The notes beneath the pieces were generated by a model that was given only the letters and a program-made list of their open reading frames with translations, was not told where the DNA came from and did no database searches. Below, piece after piece: positions 38,299 through 48,251 of a stretch of 64,000 nt of DNA. Source of the stretch: Salvelinus alpinus (taxonomy: Eukaryota > Chordata > Actinopteri > Salmoniformes > Salmonidae); assembly GCF_045679555.1 (NCBI RefSeq), contig NC_092092.1, forward strand, positions 24,294,969 through 24,358,968, read 5' to 3'. Position numbers and translations under genes: made by a program. Numbering within the stretch: position 1 is the stretch's first letter; every line of letters begins with the position of its first letter.

Positions 38299-38475
38299 CC
38301 TAGTTTCAATCTGCATCGCAGAAGATCAGCGCTATAGTGTAATTTAAGTTTAAAGATAATGCTCCCGCGTTCGCGGAGACTGCATTCACGGTAAACACTG
38401 AATAAGTCGGCTCAATCGGGAATTACCTTTATATTTCAAAGGATCTTCTGCGATAACGACTGAATCAACCCCAAG
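38299..38475. mobile_element. MITE-like element (TTCAATC ends), copy 4
   Basis: Left end 'ggcctagtttcaatctgcat', right end 'cgataacgactgaatcaacc'. Inside, 'gttcgcggagactgcattca' matches the copy at 21050-21238. Confidence 0.75.
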
Positions 38476-38940
38476 GTCTAAATTCTAGAGGAACTCAAAT
38501 AAGTGAGGGTACCAAGCGATATAGAGTGGCTAGTGTCTCAAAACCTTCCTTCCCTGGAGCGTCATCTGTGGTTGCCAGTGCACCCTCTTAACCCATACAC
38601 ATTAGCGACCAGTTCACACTCAGCGTTTCAGAGCCAGGGGACATGAGGAGTGCAGTCACCACACCCTTAAGGCTATGCTCTACAAGCCCTTTGGACTAGG
38701 TCCTCAATCCTCACCCCGCAAGGGACGCCGCAGTCCAAAAATAAGGCTTTTAGATAGAAAGCATTTTTTAGCATCCTTGAAGCCTCTTTTGACATTCTGT
38801 CCTGGAGGCTTGGTAGAGATAAGCAGAGACAACAAGAGAAAGGGTAATGGGGGAGATGGGAGAGGGGCTATTAGCTACTGTGTTTGTACGTACTGTATGG
38901 TGGGAGAGACAGGGAGAGATCAACAGCACTCCAAAGTTCA
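38476..38940. other. no gene seen
   Basis: Unrecognised sequence; a 95-codon frame at 38675-38962 has no domain. Confidence 0.4.
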
Positions 38941-40000
38941 TATTACTTTTATTACATTTTGATTGAACCTTTATTTAACAAGGCAAGTCATTTAAGAACA
39001 AATTAGTATTTACAATGACGGACTACCAAGAGGCAAAAGGCCTCCTGTGGGGACAGGGGCTGGGATTAAAAATGAAAATGTCGGACAAAACTCACATCAC
39101 GACAAGAAAGACACCACAACACTACATGAAGAGAGACCTAAGACAACAACACAACATGGCAGCAGCACAACATGGTAGCAGCACAAACATGGTACAAACA
39201 TTTTTGGGCACAGACAACAACACAAAGGGCTAGAAGGTAGAGACAACAACACCTCATGCAAAGCAGCCACAAGCGTCAGTAAGAGTGTCCATGCTTGATC
39301 CTTTGAATGTAGAGATGGAGATAAAACTGTCCAGTTTGAGTGTTTGTTGCAGCTCGTTCCAGTCACTAGCTACAGCGAACTGAAAAGAGGAACGACCCAG
39401 GGATGTGTGTGCTTTGGGGACTTTTAACAGAATGTGACTGGCAGAACAGAACATGACCTTTGTTTTGGAGGTGTTCAGATCAAGGTTAACGGCAGAGAAA
39501 GCTTGTTGGACACTAAGAAAGCTTTGTTGTAGAGCGTTTAACACAAAATCCAGGGAGGGGCCAGCTGAGTATAAGACTGTATCATCTGCATATAAATGAA
39601 TGAGAGAGCCATCTGAGCTATGTTGTTGATGTAAATTGAGAATAGTGTGGAACCTATGATCGAGCCTTGGGGTAATCCCTTGGTGATAGGCAGTGGCTAA
39701 AACAGCAGATTGTCTGACTTTATATACTGCACTCTTTGAGAGAGGTAGTTAGCAAACCAGGCCAAAGACCCCTCAGAGACACCAATACTCCTTAGCCGGC
39801 CCACAAGAATGGAATGGTCTACCATATCAAAAGCTTTGGCCAAATCAATAAAAATAGCAGCACAACATTGCTTAGAATCAAGGGCAATGGTGACATAATT
39901 TAGGACATTTAGGTTGCAGTGACACATCCATAACCTGAGCGGAAACCAGATTGCATACCAGAGAGAATACTATAGACATCAAGAAAACCAGTCAGTTAAT
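38941..40000 (-). mobile_element. CR1/L2-type LINE, 5' truncated
   Basis: Minus-strand non-LTR element. The 3' tail region (38941-39250) has 'acctttatttaacaaggcaa' and ACAACA-rich sequence. Its coding remnants are described separately. The 5' end fades near 40000 ('ccataacctgagcggaaacc'). Confidence 0.75.
39254..39927 (-). pseudogene. broken CR1/L2-type reverse-transcriptase ORF
   Basis: Frame 39927-39697 has the first palm motif 'AIFIDLAKAFDMVDHSIL' followed by 'LRSIGVSEGSLAWFANYLSQ', typical of the CR1/L2/Rex1 group. The zone between 39696 and 39545 should carry the 'QGS' and 'YADDT' motifs and does so only in a broken frame: on the plus strand 'ctgtatcatctgcatata' is the complement of codons for Tyr-Ala-Asp-Asp-Thr-Val. 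Frame 39544-39254 has 'LNALQQSFLSVQQAFSAVNL' and 'LNTSKTKVMF'. Stops and shifts make it inactive. Confidence 0.78.
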
Positions 40001-41770
40001 TATTATTTCACAGTTGATTATAACACATAAACAGGACAAGATATGAATTGGCCTACATCAGTTAGGATCAGCTTGATCTCCCACTTTAAATAAAGGAGGC
40101 ATCATTCTATGGTCGGGAGTCATAGGGCAAATAGTATAAATCACAAGAAAATAATAAAACGACTTGGGGCTAGCCATTGTTCAAAGAGTCACTCGTCCCA
40201 ACAAGATAACTTAAGAGAGTAGCTCTCTATGTGTTCAGTAGCCTATAAAAGTGAGATAAAATAAATAAATAGTAGGCCTATAGTAGTTAGTTAAAGCGCT
40301 TCTGAATAAGCTCACATAATAAGTTAACTAGCCTACACAAGTTAATTAGCCAACACAAAATTCATATCAGTCAAAAGTCTGCGGTGTGTGTGTGTGTGTG
40401 TGTGTGTGCGTGTGGCTGGAGGCCAGCATAAGCTATAGAGAGAGGGGGGAGTGTGGCTGGGGTATCTGTAGCAGACAGGGGGAGACAGGTCAGGGCAGAC
40501 AGGGAATAGCCCGCCGGGTGGGATCCAAGCAGCAGTGCAGCAGGCAACGGGAGTAGGTGTCACACCCACTTGGGAGAAGCTTTTTTCGGAAGGCTGAGTA
40601 GGAGAGTAGGTGTTCAACCTTACCAGACAGGTGCGTGGTAGAGCAGATAAAAACGTCTGAAGCGAAAATCTTGGTGCAAAACCGTGGTAAAGTTGGCTTG
40701 AGTTTCGATATTCGCCAGACATTCGGGCCTTCTAACATCACTAGCTCGCAAATGATTCCCTGAGATGTGGATATTCTACACACAACATGGTAGGGGGGTT
40801 CCCAGTCATCACAATTACCTCAACTACCTCATAACTCACCACATACACCACTCATTCTTTTTTCGCCTCACACAAGTCAACAAAGTCAGGTGTTTCTAAC
40901 ATCTGTTAAGCCTCATTTATGCCCTCTGTATGTATGTACACAATGCAGGAACTCAATTGGGTTCACAAAATGGCAATCCTGCATGCCTACTTGTGTCAAG
41001 TTTATAATTGAATGGCTAATCACATACTGTATTTTGCTATAAATCTATGCAGGATGGTCATTTTGCGTAGCTAGTTGTAGTTCTTGTGTTGCGTACTGTG
41101 TAAATGAGGCTTTACTCCACATCACTTTGAAGCTGCAGTACATTACTCTAACACTGCAACCTCATAGGAATACATCTGCACGTACTTTAGTCCAGTGAAC
41201 ACCTGTTCTAAAGCATAAGAACAGGCAGAATGGTGATGATAAAAAGGCAGGATCAGGATTTCACAAATGTCACTCACCAGATGTTTATATAACTGTTATC
41301 TTTTATTAAAAGTGTGCTTAATAAATCCAACATGAATTCAAATGAAATAGACAGAATCATAACTGTATGTATGTATGATAAAGACGGATGGCAGATTGCA
41401 TAAAACCTAAGGATATGTTTCCCTATGAACTCCTATAGAAAACATTGACCGTGATTAAGTGTCCCTTTGAGGCACATCTGCTTTGAGAGAAGAGAGGATC
41501 GTTTGGAAGCTTACAATACAACCAGGCAGATATAAATCAGAAACACAACTTCACCATTGTGCTATAGCTCTTTTTAACACAGAGAGAGAGACCGCCATCC
41601 ACGGATGCCTCCGAGGCAAGGAAGGCAGACTGACATCAACTGTATTCAGTTCACAAGGAGGCATGTCGAAGAGGAAATTTGAGGAATCATTTGGATAGGC
41701 CCACTGGAGATCTCGTTATAACATTAGTTGAGGAGTTGCTGTTGATGATACAACAGCTGACTGATTATCC
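40001..41770. other. no gene seen; short GT run
   Basis: About 1.8 kb. A GT array lies at 40386-40408. The 126- and 97-codon minus-strand frames at 40342-40783 overlap in different frames and have no domain. Confidence 0.45.
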
Positions 41771-41856
41771 ATCCAAATGGCACCCTAATCCTTATGGGCC
41801 CTGGTCAAAAGTAGTGCACTATATAGGGAATAGGGTGCCATTGGACACATCCAGTA
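41771..41856. mobile_element. palindromic TAGTGCA element, copy 8
   Basis: 'ccaaatggcaccctaatcct', 'ggtcaaaagtagtgcactat' and 'gggaatagggtgccattgga'. Confidence 0.85.
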
Positions 41857-42194
41857 AGTGCTATCTTTGCTCTGTCTCTCGCGCTACACTGTAATTCAAT
41901 TAACTCCATTAAATGAAGTTGGGGAAACTACCCTCGGAAAAACAAACCCTCACATGATTGGAATTGCAAGCTCAGCGGGAAAGGGTGTAGGAACCGCATC
42001 AATGTAATGTAAAGAATATACAAATTAAAATGAATAACTTGATAAAGCAAAAAATATATTGTACAGTATAAAACAAATGTAACTCTACAGGCATATACAA
42101 CATAATATGAAATAATATTATCAGTGATGAAAGTTATTCAAAATATGTATATTATATACTGCATGTGTACATCATCTTAAATAAATAACATGTA
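41857..42194. other. no gene seen; AT-rich, 3' of HS3ST3
   Basis: AT-rich sequence beyond the candidate polyadenylation signal of the HS3ST3 exon. It may include further UTR if a more distal site is used. Confidence 0.4.
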
Positions 42195-42706
42195 TTTATT
42201 TTTTCAATATTTTATCGAAAAAATGCAAAGCAGCTAGGTTTGCTTTAAAGTATGGCATAGAACCACTCAGACAAGACTTTATATCCAACATCTCTCTGTG
42301 CCATTTCAAATAACATTTCAGAAACACCACTGCATATTTGTCTTTTGCAGCACTGGAAGGTTCCAAACAGAAAACACTTCACTCTGATAGTGGTGGGAAA
42401 ACCTTGTAGAGATGTAGAGACAGTACCCACAGTATCTTTCTGTATTGGAACCACCACATGCATTTTCTTCAACCAGCATCTTGTAGGCTGCTGATATTGG
42501 TTTTGAGGCAGTTCAGATGGAGGAATACGTAACACAGTGAAACATATTGCATATCTGGCTTGCCAGTAAGAGCAGATTAGGCTACTTTCTTCTCTCTCAT
42601 AGACAAATATTGCTTCTAGGCTTAGTATTGTGGATGTCGCACAGTCATTTGGTAGTGTCAATAGTCCTCAGTGTTCTCCACTGAACATCCAGTACTTGAG
42701 GCCCAG
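42195..42706 (-). other. candidate 3' UTR of HS3ST3 gene with AATAAA
   Basis: Downstream of the stop codon on the minus strand, the first AATAAA hexamer I see is at 42200-42195, giving a minimum 3' UTR of about 0.5 kb. A 138-codon minus-strand frame (42661-42245) lies wholly inside it. That frame is Cys-rich near its middle and contains no domain I recognise, so I treat it as chance. The UTR end is inferred, not shown. Confidence 0.45.
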
Positions 42707-43328
42707 TCAATCGTTCCAACCAAATATCTGTCCAGTCATCTGGTAGAACTTCATGTTGAAAGGCCTGTAGAAGTCCCGTAGCCTCTGCACCACCTCTGGG
42801 TGGATGTTGGGGTGGGTCCGCCCTTTGGTTTTGCCCAGGCAGTGGGGCTTGCTGCTGCCCTCAGCCTTCTTGAGGCAGGGGAAGCCCTTGGTCTGGTTGA
42901 AGTAGAAGTGTTTGTCAGTGATGATCCTCTTGAGCCCCAGGAAGTCCTGCACCCGGCCCAGCTCTCCGGCCGGGTCGCTGATCAGACGCTCCCCGCTCAC
43001 AAACAGGATCTGACCCATGGGGAAGTACTGCAGCCAGTTGTCCAGGTGCTTGGCATAGATGCCGATCTGGATGGCGCTCCAGGACGTGTCGATGAGCCCC
43101 GTAGTCCTGTTTTTGAAGGTCAGGCTCTCAAAGGTGGGAATGTCGGGCTTCTTGGACAGCGTCTGCGTGTAGTCAGAGATGGCTCTGGTGACGGGGTCCC
43201 GCACCACCACGATAAGCTTGGTGTCCCGGGACATGGCGGAGATCCGGGCTGGGGCCTCTCTGGTCACAAAGTAGCTGGGGGTCTTCTCCATGGTGATCTG
43301 GCCCTCCAGGGTCTTGGGCATCAGCTCC
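42707..43328 (-). CDS. hs3st3b1: heparan sulfate 3-O-sulfotransferase 3-type, last coding exon
   Basis: This enzyme family transfers sulfate from PAPS to the 3-hydroxyl of glucosamine in heparan sulfate, as type II membrane proteins of the Golgi. The exon encodes 206 complete residues plus stop (TGA at 42709-42707). Visible features, counted in the exon: '[13 protein letters not shown]' at 14-26; '[14 protein letters not shown]' at 40-53, the 3'-phosphate-binding region; possible N-glycosylation sites NRT (73) and NQT (144); a cysteine pair at 151 and 163 in 'GFPCLKK...PHCLGK', which forms a disulfide in the family; and 'KGRTHP' at 168-173, part of the PAPS-binding loop. No stop or frameshift interrupts it. 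'[10 protein letters not shown]' and '[20 protein letters not shown]' fit HS3ST3A1/3B1 better than HS3ST2/4, which have 'LEKTPSYF' and 'RNPVTRA'. 3A and 3B are nearly identical here, so the symbol is tentative. The N-terminal exon is outside the window. Confidence 0.93.
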
Positions 43329-43350
43329 CTGAGGAGAAAAGAGGAGAAGA
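43329..43350 (-). promoter_or_regulatory. hs3st3b1: 3' splice site (acceptor) of HS3ST3 last exon
   Basis: Read on the minus strand, a pyrimidine-rich run 'ttcttctcctcttttctcct' precedes CAG, with AG at 43330-43329 and the exon starting at 43328. The first exon base completes a codon, so the intron is in phase 2. The open frame continues upstream for 27 codons into the pyrimidine tract, but those residues do not resemble the family; the splice site explains where similarity stops. Confidence 0.85.
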
Positions 43351-45604
43351 AATGGATAGGATAAAAAGCAAATTCATGACTACATATAAACTTTGACAAT
43401 GATAACACAGCTCAAAACACACCAAACGTGAGACTGAGAAAATACAAAACACATGTAACACTTTATTCCTTAGCAGGCGGCTATAGTATGTTGGCAAGCT
43501 TTACTACTAGCCAGAGAAGCAGGGGTGGAATGTACAGCATCACATCAGCACCTACACTCAACCACTTCTCTGAGAGTATTGACAGTTGTGTAGAGCGAGG
43601 GAACGGACGTCTCTCCAAGTGTTTCCTAATGCAGCCAAAGGGCTACGGAAACCCAGAGATCTTCTTCCTAGGGTCCATTTGGAGGGTATCCCTCACTCTC
43701 ACACACAACACGGAAAAGCGCTAAGAGGATCTCTGTCAATCTCCATCCATCTGACATACTAAGGATGAATATTTTCCTGAAAATCTAACAACTTTCAATA
43801 CCTGGAATAATTGATATTTATCCCGAGAGTCACAGGAAACACCGCAAAAATCGTAATTGCCCATTTAAAGTGTTTAATACCAATATATGGTCACTATGCC
43901 AGGGTTCTCCCCAAATAAGATTGTCGTTGCACCACATTGCCAGCTTCATGGCACCACTATGTAAAGATTTCAGAGAAAATAAAAATATTTAGTAATGATA
44001 GAGTAACTATCTTTGATCGCAAATGTCATTGCTGTGAATTGCTAAACAGGCCGTTCATAAATTCCAAGCTTTATCATCTTCCTTAATTAATTCAACGCAT
44101 GCCTAGTTAAAGAAATAGAAAATTCAGCAGTAGGCTATCTCGACAGAGCGCACCCCGAGTAGAGCGTTGTCAAATCATACAAACTTTGTAACGTCAGTCA
44201 AACGAAAGTCAAATGACCAAAGTTGCTGGATAACGTCCTTCAACAAATTACAGAATATCTCCTATATTTGGCAAAATCGAGTTGATGATCTATACAGATA
44301 GCAGATCAGCTCATGAAAAACGAGGATATGAAGAGAGGAAATAGTTTAAGGTATCTTAAACTAGACCAACTGTGTTTAAAAATATATCCATATCTACTGT
44401 ACTATCATCCCGTTTGTTGACCACACATTCTCTACCGAAGCTCTCATATGGGCAGCAAATTGGCCTAAGAGACATCGCAGAGAATCGGGGGACACGTTAT
44501 ACCGGTATTTTGACATGCATAGGCGAGAGACGTACTTTGATAATGCATTGCAAACTATGGATTACAGAATAAAGTTAGGAATTTTCAAGCGAGACAGGAG
44601 TCAGGATTTTGGAATTCAGGTGGGAATGGGACTGGATAGAAAAATAGCATAGGCTCTAGGAAAGGAAAGTTGAATTGTCCCTCATGCCTCTCTGAGTTGT
44701 TAACACTTAACAGATTGAATGTCTGTGACAAAGATGCCTATGTAGTGAATTGTGCGTAGGCCTATCAAATGTGTGACTGTCTGAAGAGTCACAATGACTG
44801 CTCAAAGAGGCACACATGTTTATAGTCTATACTCTAGGTTTCCTTGCAGGGTTTATTAATTGCATTTGGGTCGTGTGTGCAGTCGTTCAGTGTCAATTAC
44901 ACGTGTGCTTTGAATTAATGGTGACTTTGTGTGAAGTAAATATGCTAGGCTAAATGCTTCTATGCAAACAACCTGTTAGGATAATGTGATAACATTTTTG
45001 GCTAATCTGCTGCTGTGCATGTTATGTATTTTGTGGAATTGCATTAGTGCGACATTGGAGGAAAACATTTGAAGGGCCTAATTTCCCGGTTCCTGTCATT
45101 TCATTTGACAGTCCCGGGATCCGGTTACCCATGTTAATACCAATAACGTACTGTATCGCTAGTAACAAAAACAACAACATATGTTAACAACATTAACAAC
45201 ATTTCCTCAGCAGGAAAAAAACATCCTTCTTTTGTGACAAGCAGCAGTGGAACAAAATGCTTATAAAGCTTACCTGAATCCGAATTTGGAACGACATCTA
45301 ATAGAGTATTTTAGAACCACGATTTGATTCATTGCTGCCTGGATATATTCACGCGTTGTTATTCATTAGATATTGAGAAATTACAAGTGTTAGAATTGGA
45401 ACGCAGAACATTGTGATAATTGTTATGTTTTTGTTTCAATATCACATTTATTGTACACTTCATTTGGAAAAGAGAAACCTTATGTTTCAGGGCACCTTAT
45501 CAACCGTCGCAGATGAGTGAACAGAACATAGCAGAGACATAGTAATCATAGCAAGAGCAGTCGTAAAGGCACATTTTCCTAAATGTGTTGGACTATAGGG
45601 GTGT
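43351..45604. other. probable intron 1 of HS3ST3, no repeat recognised
   Basis: About 2.3 kb upstream of the exon without features I can name. Family knowledge says HS3ST3 genes have two coding exons separated by a long intron. I found no frame on the minus strand up to 64000 resembling the first exon (membrane anchor plus the 5'-PSB loop), so this and everything to the window end is inferred intron. Confidence 0.5.
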
Positions 45605-45635
45605 GTTCAAATGGCACCCTATTCCATCATTTGGA
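45605..45635. mobile_element. half copy of palindromic TAGTGCA element
   Basis: 'tcaaatggcaccctattcca' followed by 'tcatttgg'. Only the outer arms remain. Confidence 0.5.
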
Positions 45636-46206
45636 ACACATTTAGGAAATTAAATCCCGGTGATAAAAGAATATCCATAAATTCCACCTCAAATATTTAT
45701 AGCAAAAAAGTTCAACTGGGCAGGCAGCTCAGCCATAATATTTGGTTTAACGTTTTCTTTGGCAAAAATGTCATCTGTGCGGGCGCGTTTTTCACTGAGA
45801 ACTCACACACACACAAACACACTGAGGCGAGAAACAGGCTAATCTTTTCGGTCATGACACCCCACCTTTCCTGCCTCTCCCCCCTCTCCCCAATGCCCCG
45901 AGTTCCTTCAGGACAGTGACCTGAACCAAAGCAGATAAAAGCAGCCCATGAATCATTAACGTCTCCTTCTCCCCGACATTTACAGCCTCTGCAGAATACA
46001 GCTTTAAAATTCACCAAAGTACAGAATGCACACTTCAATTATTTATCCTAGCTCTCTCTATCTCTCTGCTGGTGCAATTCTGCTTAAAGCCCAGTGTATG
46101 TGTGTGTGTGTGTGTGTTTGTGTGTGTGTGCTGACAAAGTCGCCTACCCGCGCTGCTCCCATGGCAGACGCAGTTTACTGGCCGTGACAGAACTACTGAG
46201 CTGTAT
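45636..46206. other. no gene seen; short GT run
   Basis: Contains a GT array near 46099-46130. A 108-codon minus frame (46038-45712) has several cysteines but no domain I recognise. Confidence 0.4.
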
Positions 46207-46344
46207 GAGGGGAGGGAGGAGGGCCCAGCCTCTCTCAGGTCCCCTAGCTGGTCAGAATGGGGAGGAGGGCCCAGCCTCTCTCAGGTCCCCTAGCTGGTCA
46301 GAATGGGGAGGAGGGCCCAGCCTCTCTCAGGTCCCCTAGCTGGT
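46207..46344. repeat. 46-bp tandem repeat, three copies
   Basis: The unit is 'ggggaggagggcccagcctc' followed by 'tctcaggtcccctagctggt' and 'cagaat'. The first copy carries an extra GGAG and the third is cut at 'tagctggt', immediately where a Tc1 fragment begins. Confidence 0.9.
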
Positions 46345-46685
46345 GGCCACAACACAACTGAATGGCTCAAACGCATTGAAAAGGAAAGAAATTCCACAAA
46401 TTAACTTTTAACAAGGCACACCTGTTAATAGAAATGCATTCCAGGTGACTACCTCATGAAGCTGGTTGAGAGAATGCCAAGAGTGTGCAAAGCTGTCATC
46501 AAGGCAAAGGGTGGCTATTTGAAGAATCTCAAATCTCAAATCTATTTTGATTTGTTTCTACATGATTACATATGTGTTATTTCATAGTTGTTATGTCTTT
46601 ACTATTATCCTACAATGTAGAAAATAGTAAAAATAAAGAAAAACTCTGGAATGAGTAGTTGTGTCCAAACTTTTGACTGGTACTG
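46345..46685 (+). mobile_element. Tc1-like 3' fragment (TTTTGACTGGTACTG end)
   Basis: The plus-strand end of a Tc1-like element. 'gagagaatgccaagagtgtg' and 'ctgtcatcaaggcaaagggt' encode a transposase C terminus (..VERMPRVCKAVIKAKGG..). The terminal 'aaacttttgactggtactg' is followed by TA at 46686-46687. The 5' part and catalytic core are missing. Confidence 0.8.
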
Positions 46686-46805
46686 TATATGTAAATATCC
46701 AGTCTGAAAACAGAGGATTTGGTTTCACACAAAACATTAACACCTTCAATTTGGGCAATGTCTTCTGGGTTCCGCCATGATACCTAATTTTCTGCCAAGA
46801 TCTAT

Positions 46806-47313
46806 ACAGATGTAGGAACTTAATTTGAGCCAGTTTGCTAAAGCTGGAAAAGTATCCTGCAGCAAAAGGAAATGTGAATTATTATGTGGATTATAATTAA
46901 TGGACATTTTTGTAGGGGTTGATACAGATTCAAAATCTATTCTGACATTTTAAAGCTGCAATATGTCACTTTTTGGATGACCTGACCAAATTCACATAGA
47001 AATGTGTATTATAGATATGTCATTCTCATAGAAAACACGTCTAAGAAGAGGTAGATCAGTTCTATGTGCACTATTTCTATGCTTCACATTCTTAAGTTTT
47101 GTTTTTGTGTCTTTTACTTTTGGTTTTGTACACCAGCTTCAAACAGCTGAAAATACAATATTTTTTATGGAAAATATATTTCACAGCGGTTTAGATGGTA
47201 CAATGATTTACATGATACTTGCTTGTTTTGTCACATAAACTGAAATTAGGCAAACTATTAGAATTTTAGCAACCAGAAAATGGTGTAGAGATTTCTGCAT
47301 AGTGCATTTTTAA
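46806..47313. mobile_element. two adjoining salmonid interspersed repeats
   Basis: 46806-46950 has 'agatgtaggaacttaatttg' and 'tcctgcagcaaaaggaaatg'. 46953-47313 begins 'taaagctgcaatatgtcact' and ends 'tctgcatagtgcatttttaa', with 'caccagcttcaaacagctga' inside. I recognise both as non-coding salmonid repeats; whether they are one composite or two elements side by side is unclear. Confidence 0.55.
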
Positions 47314-47869
47314 AGTGGAAATCAATGGTTTATGGTGCCTCTTCTGCCTTTCTAGGCCCAGCACAGAAGTACAGGGGTACAGATGCATCCAGGGAAAAGA
47401 GCCTGAGCATCCTGAGTGACTCTAACCTGGCAGCCTCATTTCACAAGGTCAGGGCTACCATGGTGACAGACAGAGAGACAGGAAGTGGGTTGATAAGACA
47501 AGAAGTAAGCCAACACGAGAAGGAAGTGGTTGATGGGGACAGGGGGCTACAAGGCTCTCCTGTGTTCTGACATTCGCACTGCACCCCCAACATTGACTGA
47601 CACCTGACCCCAGTCCTCTCAGTGTCAATGAGAGGCAGCACACCTACAGCTGTATCAGGGGGGGAGGAGGGGGAAGGGAGGAGGGGCTAAACTGCAGGGA
47701 ACAAGCTTTCTTTCCATTCACATTATCTCTGGTCCATCTCCTTTACAGGCAGAGCAATCACCCTGGTTTATGGTCTGCTCCCTTCGGAGGTGCAGAGTAC
47801 AGGAATGAGACTGTGGTTCATTGAGGTTATCCACCAGCTCCTCAACTGAAGCATCAGATATAGGCTGTG
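47314..47869. other. no gene seen
   Basis: Unrecognised sequence, within the inferred intron. G-rich run at 47658-47690. Confidence 0.4.
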
Positions 47870-47960
47870 TCCATAATGGCACCCTGAGCCCTATTAGCCC
47901 TGGTCAACAGTAGTGCACAGTGTAATATAAAGGGAATAAGGGGGCATTTGGAATGCAACC
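47870..47960. mobile_element. palindromic TAGTGCA element, copy 9
   Basis: 'gtccataatggcaccctgag' and 'ggtcaacagtagtgcacagt', then 'gggaataagggggcatttgg'. Confidence 0.8.
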
Positions 47961-48251
47961 TTTGTGGTGATTACAGTAAGAATAGTATAGGTCCCCTAAC
48001 AAATATAGTCATGTGAACAGACACCTATTAGCCATAACCATGTTCTTCTTCTTCTACAAAGCAGAACTTTCCAGATGTTTGGCTTCCATGAATATTTCAA
48101 AGGAGGATTTATATTGTAAATAAACTCTGCAATTCTAAAGAAATAAAGACATCTCTAAATGTATTCCCAAGGAGTGCAGACTGAGGATTGAGTGGGGAGA
48201 GAGTTTGAAGTTGAACCCAGATAGATCCATTCACAGGTCTGGGAGGACTAT

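Noticed and set aside
42800..43396. 198-codon plus-strand frame opposite the HS3ST3 exon
   Set aside because: Antisense shadow of the conserved sulfotransferase exon, which is GC-rich; the minus-strand protein is clearly the real one.
43329..43408. N-terminal extension of the sulfotransferase frame to an upstream ATG
   Set aside because: The extra residues are translations of the polypyrimidine tract and intron; a clear acceptor at 43330-43329 explains the boundary.
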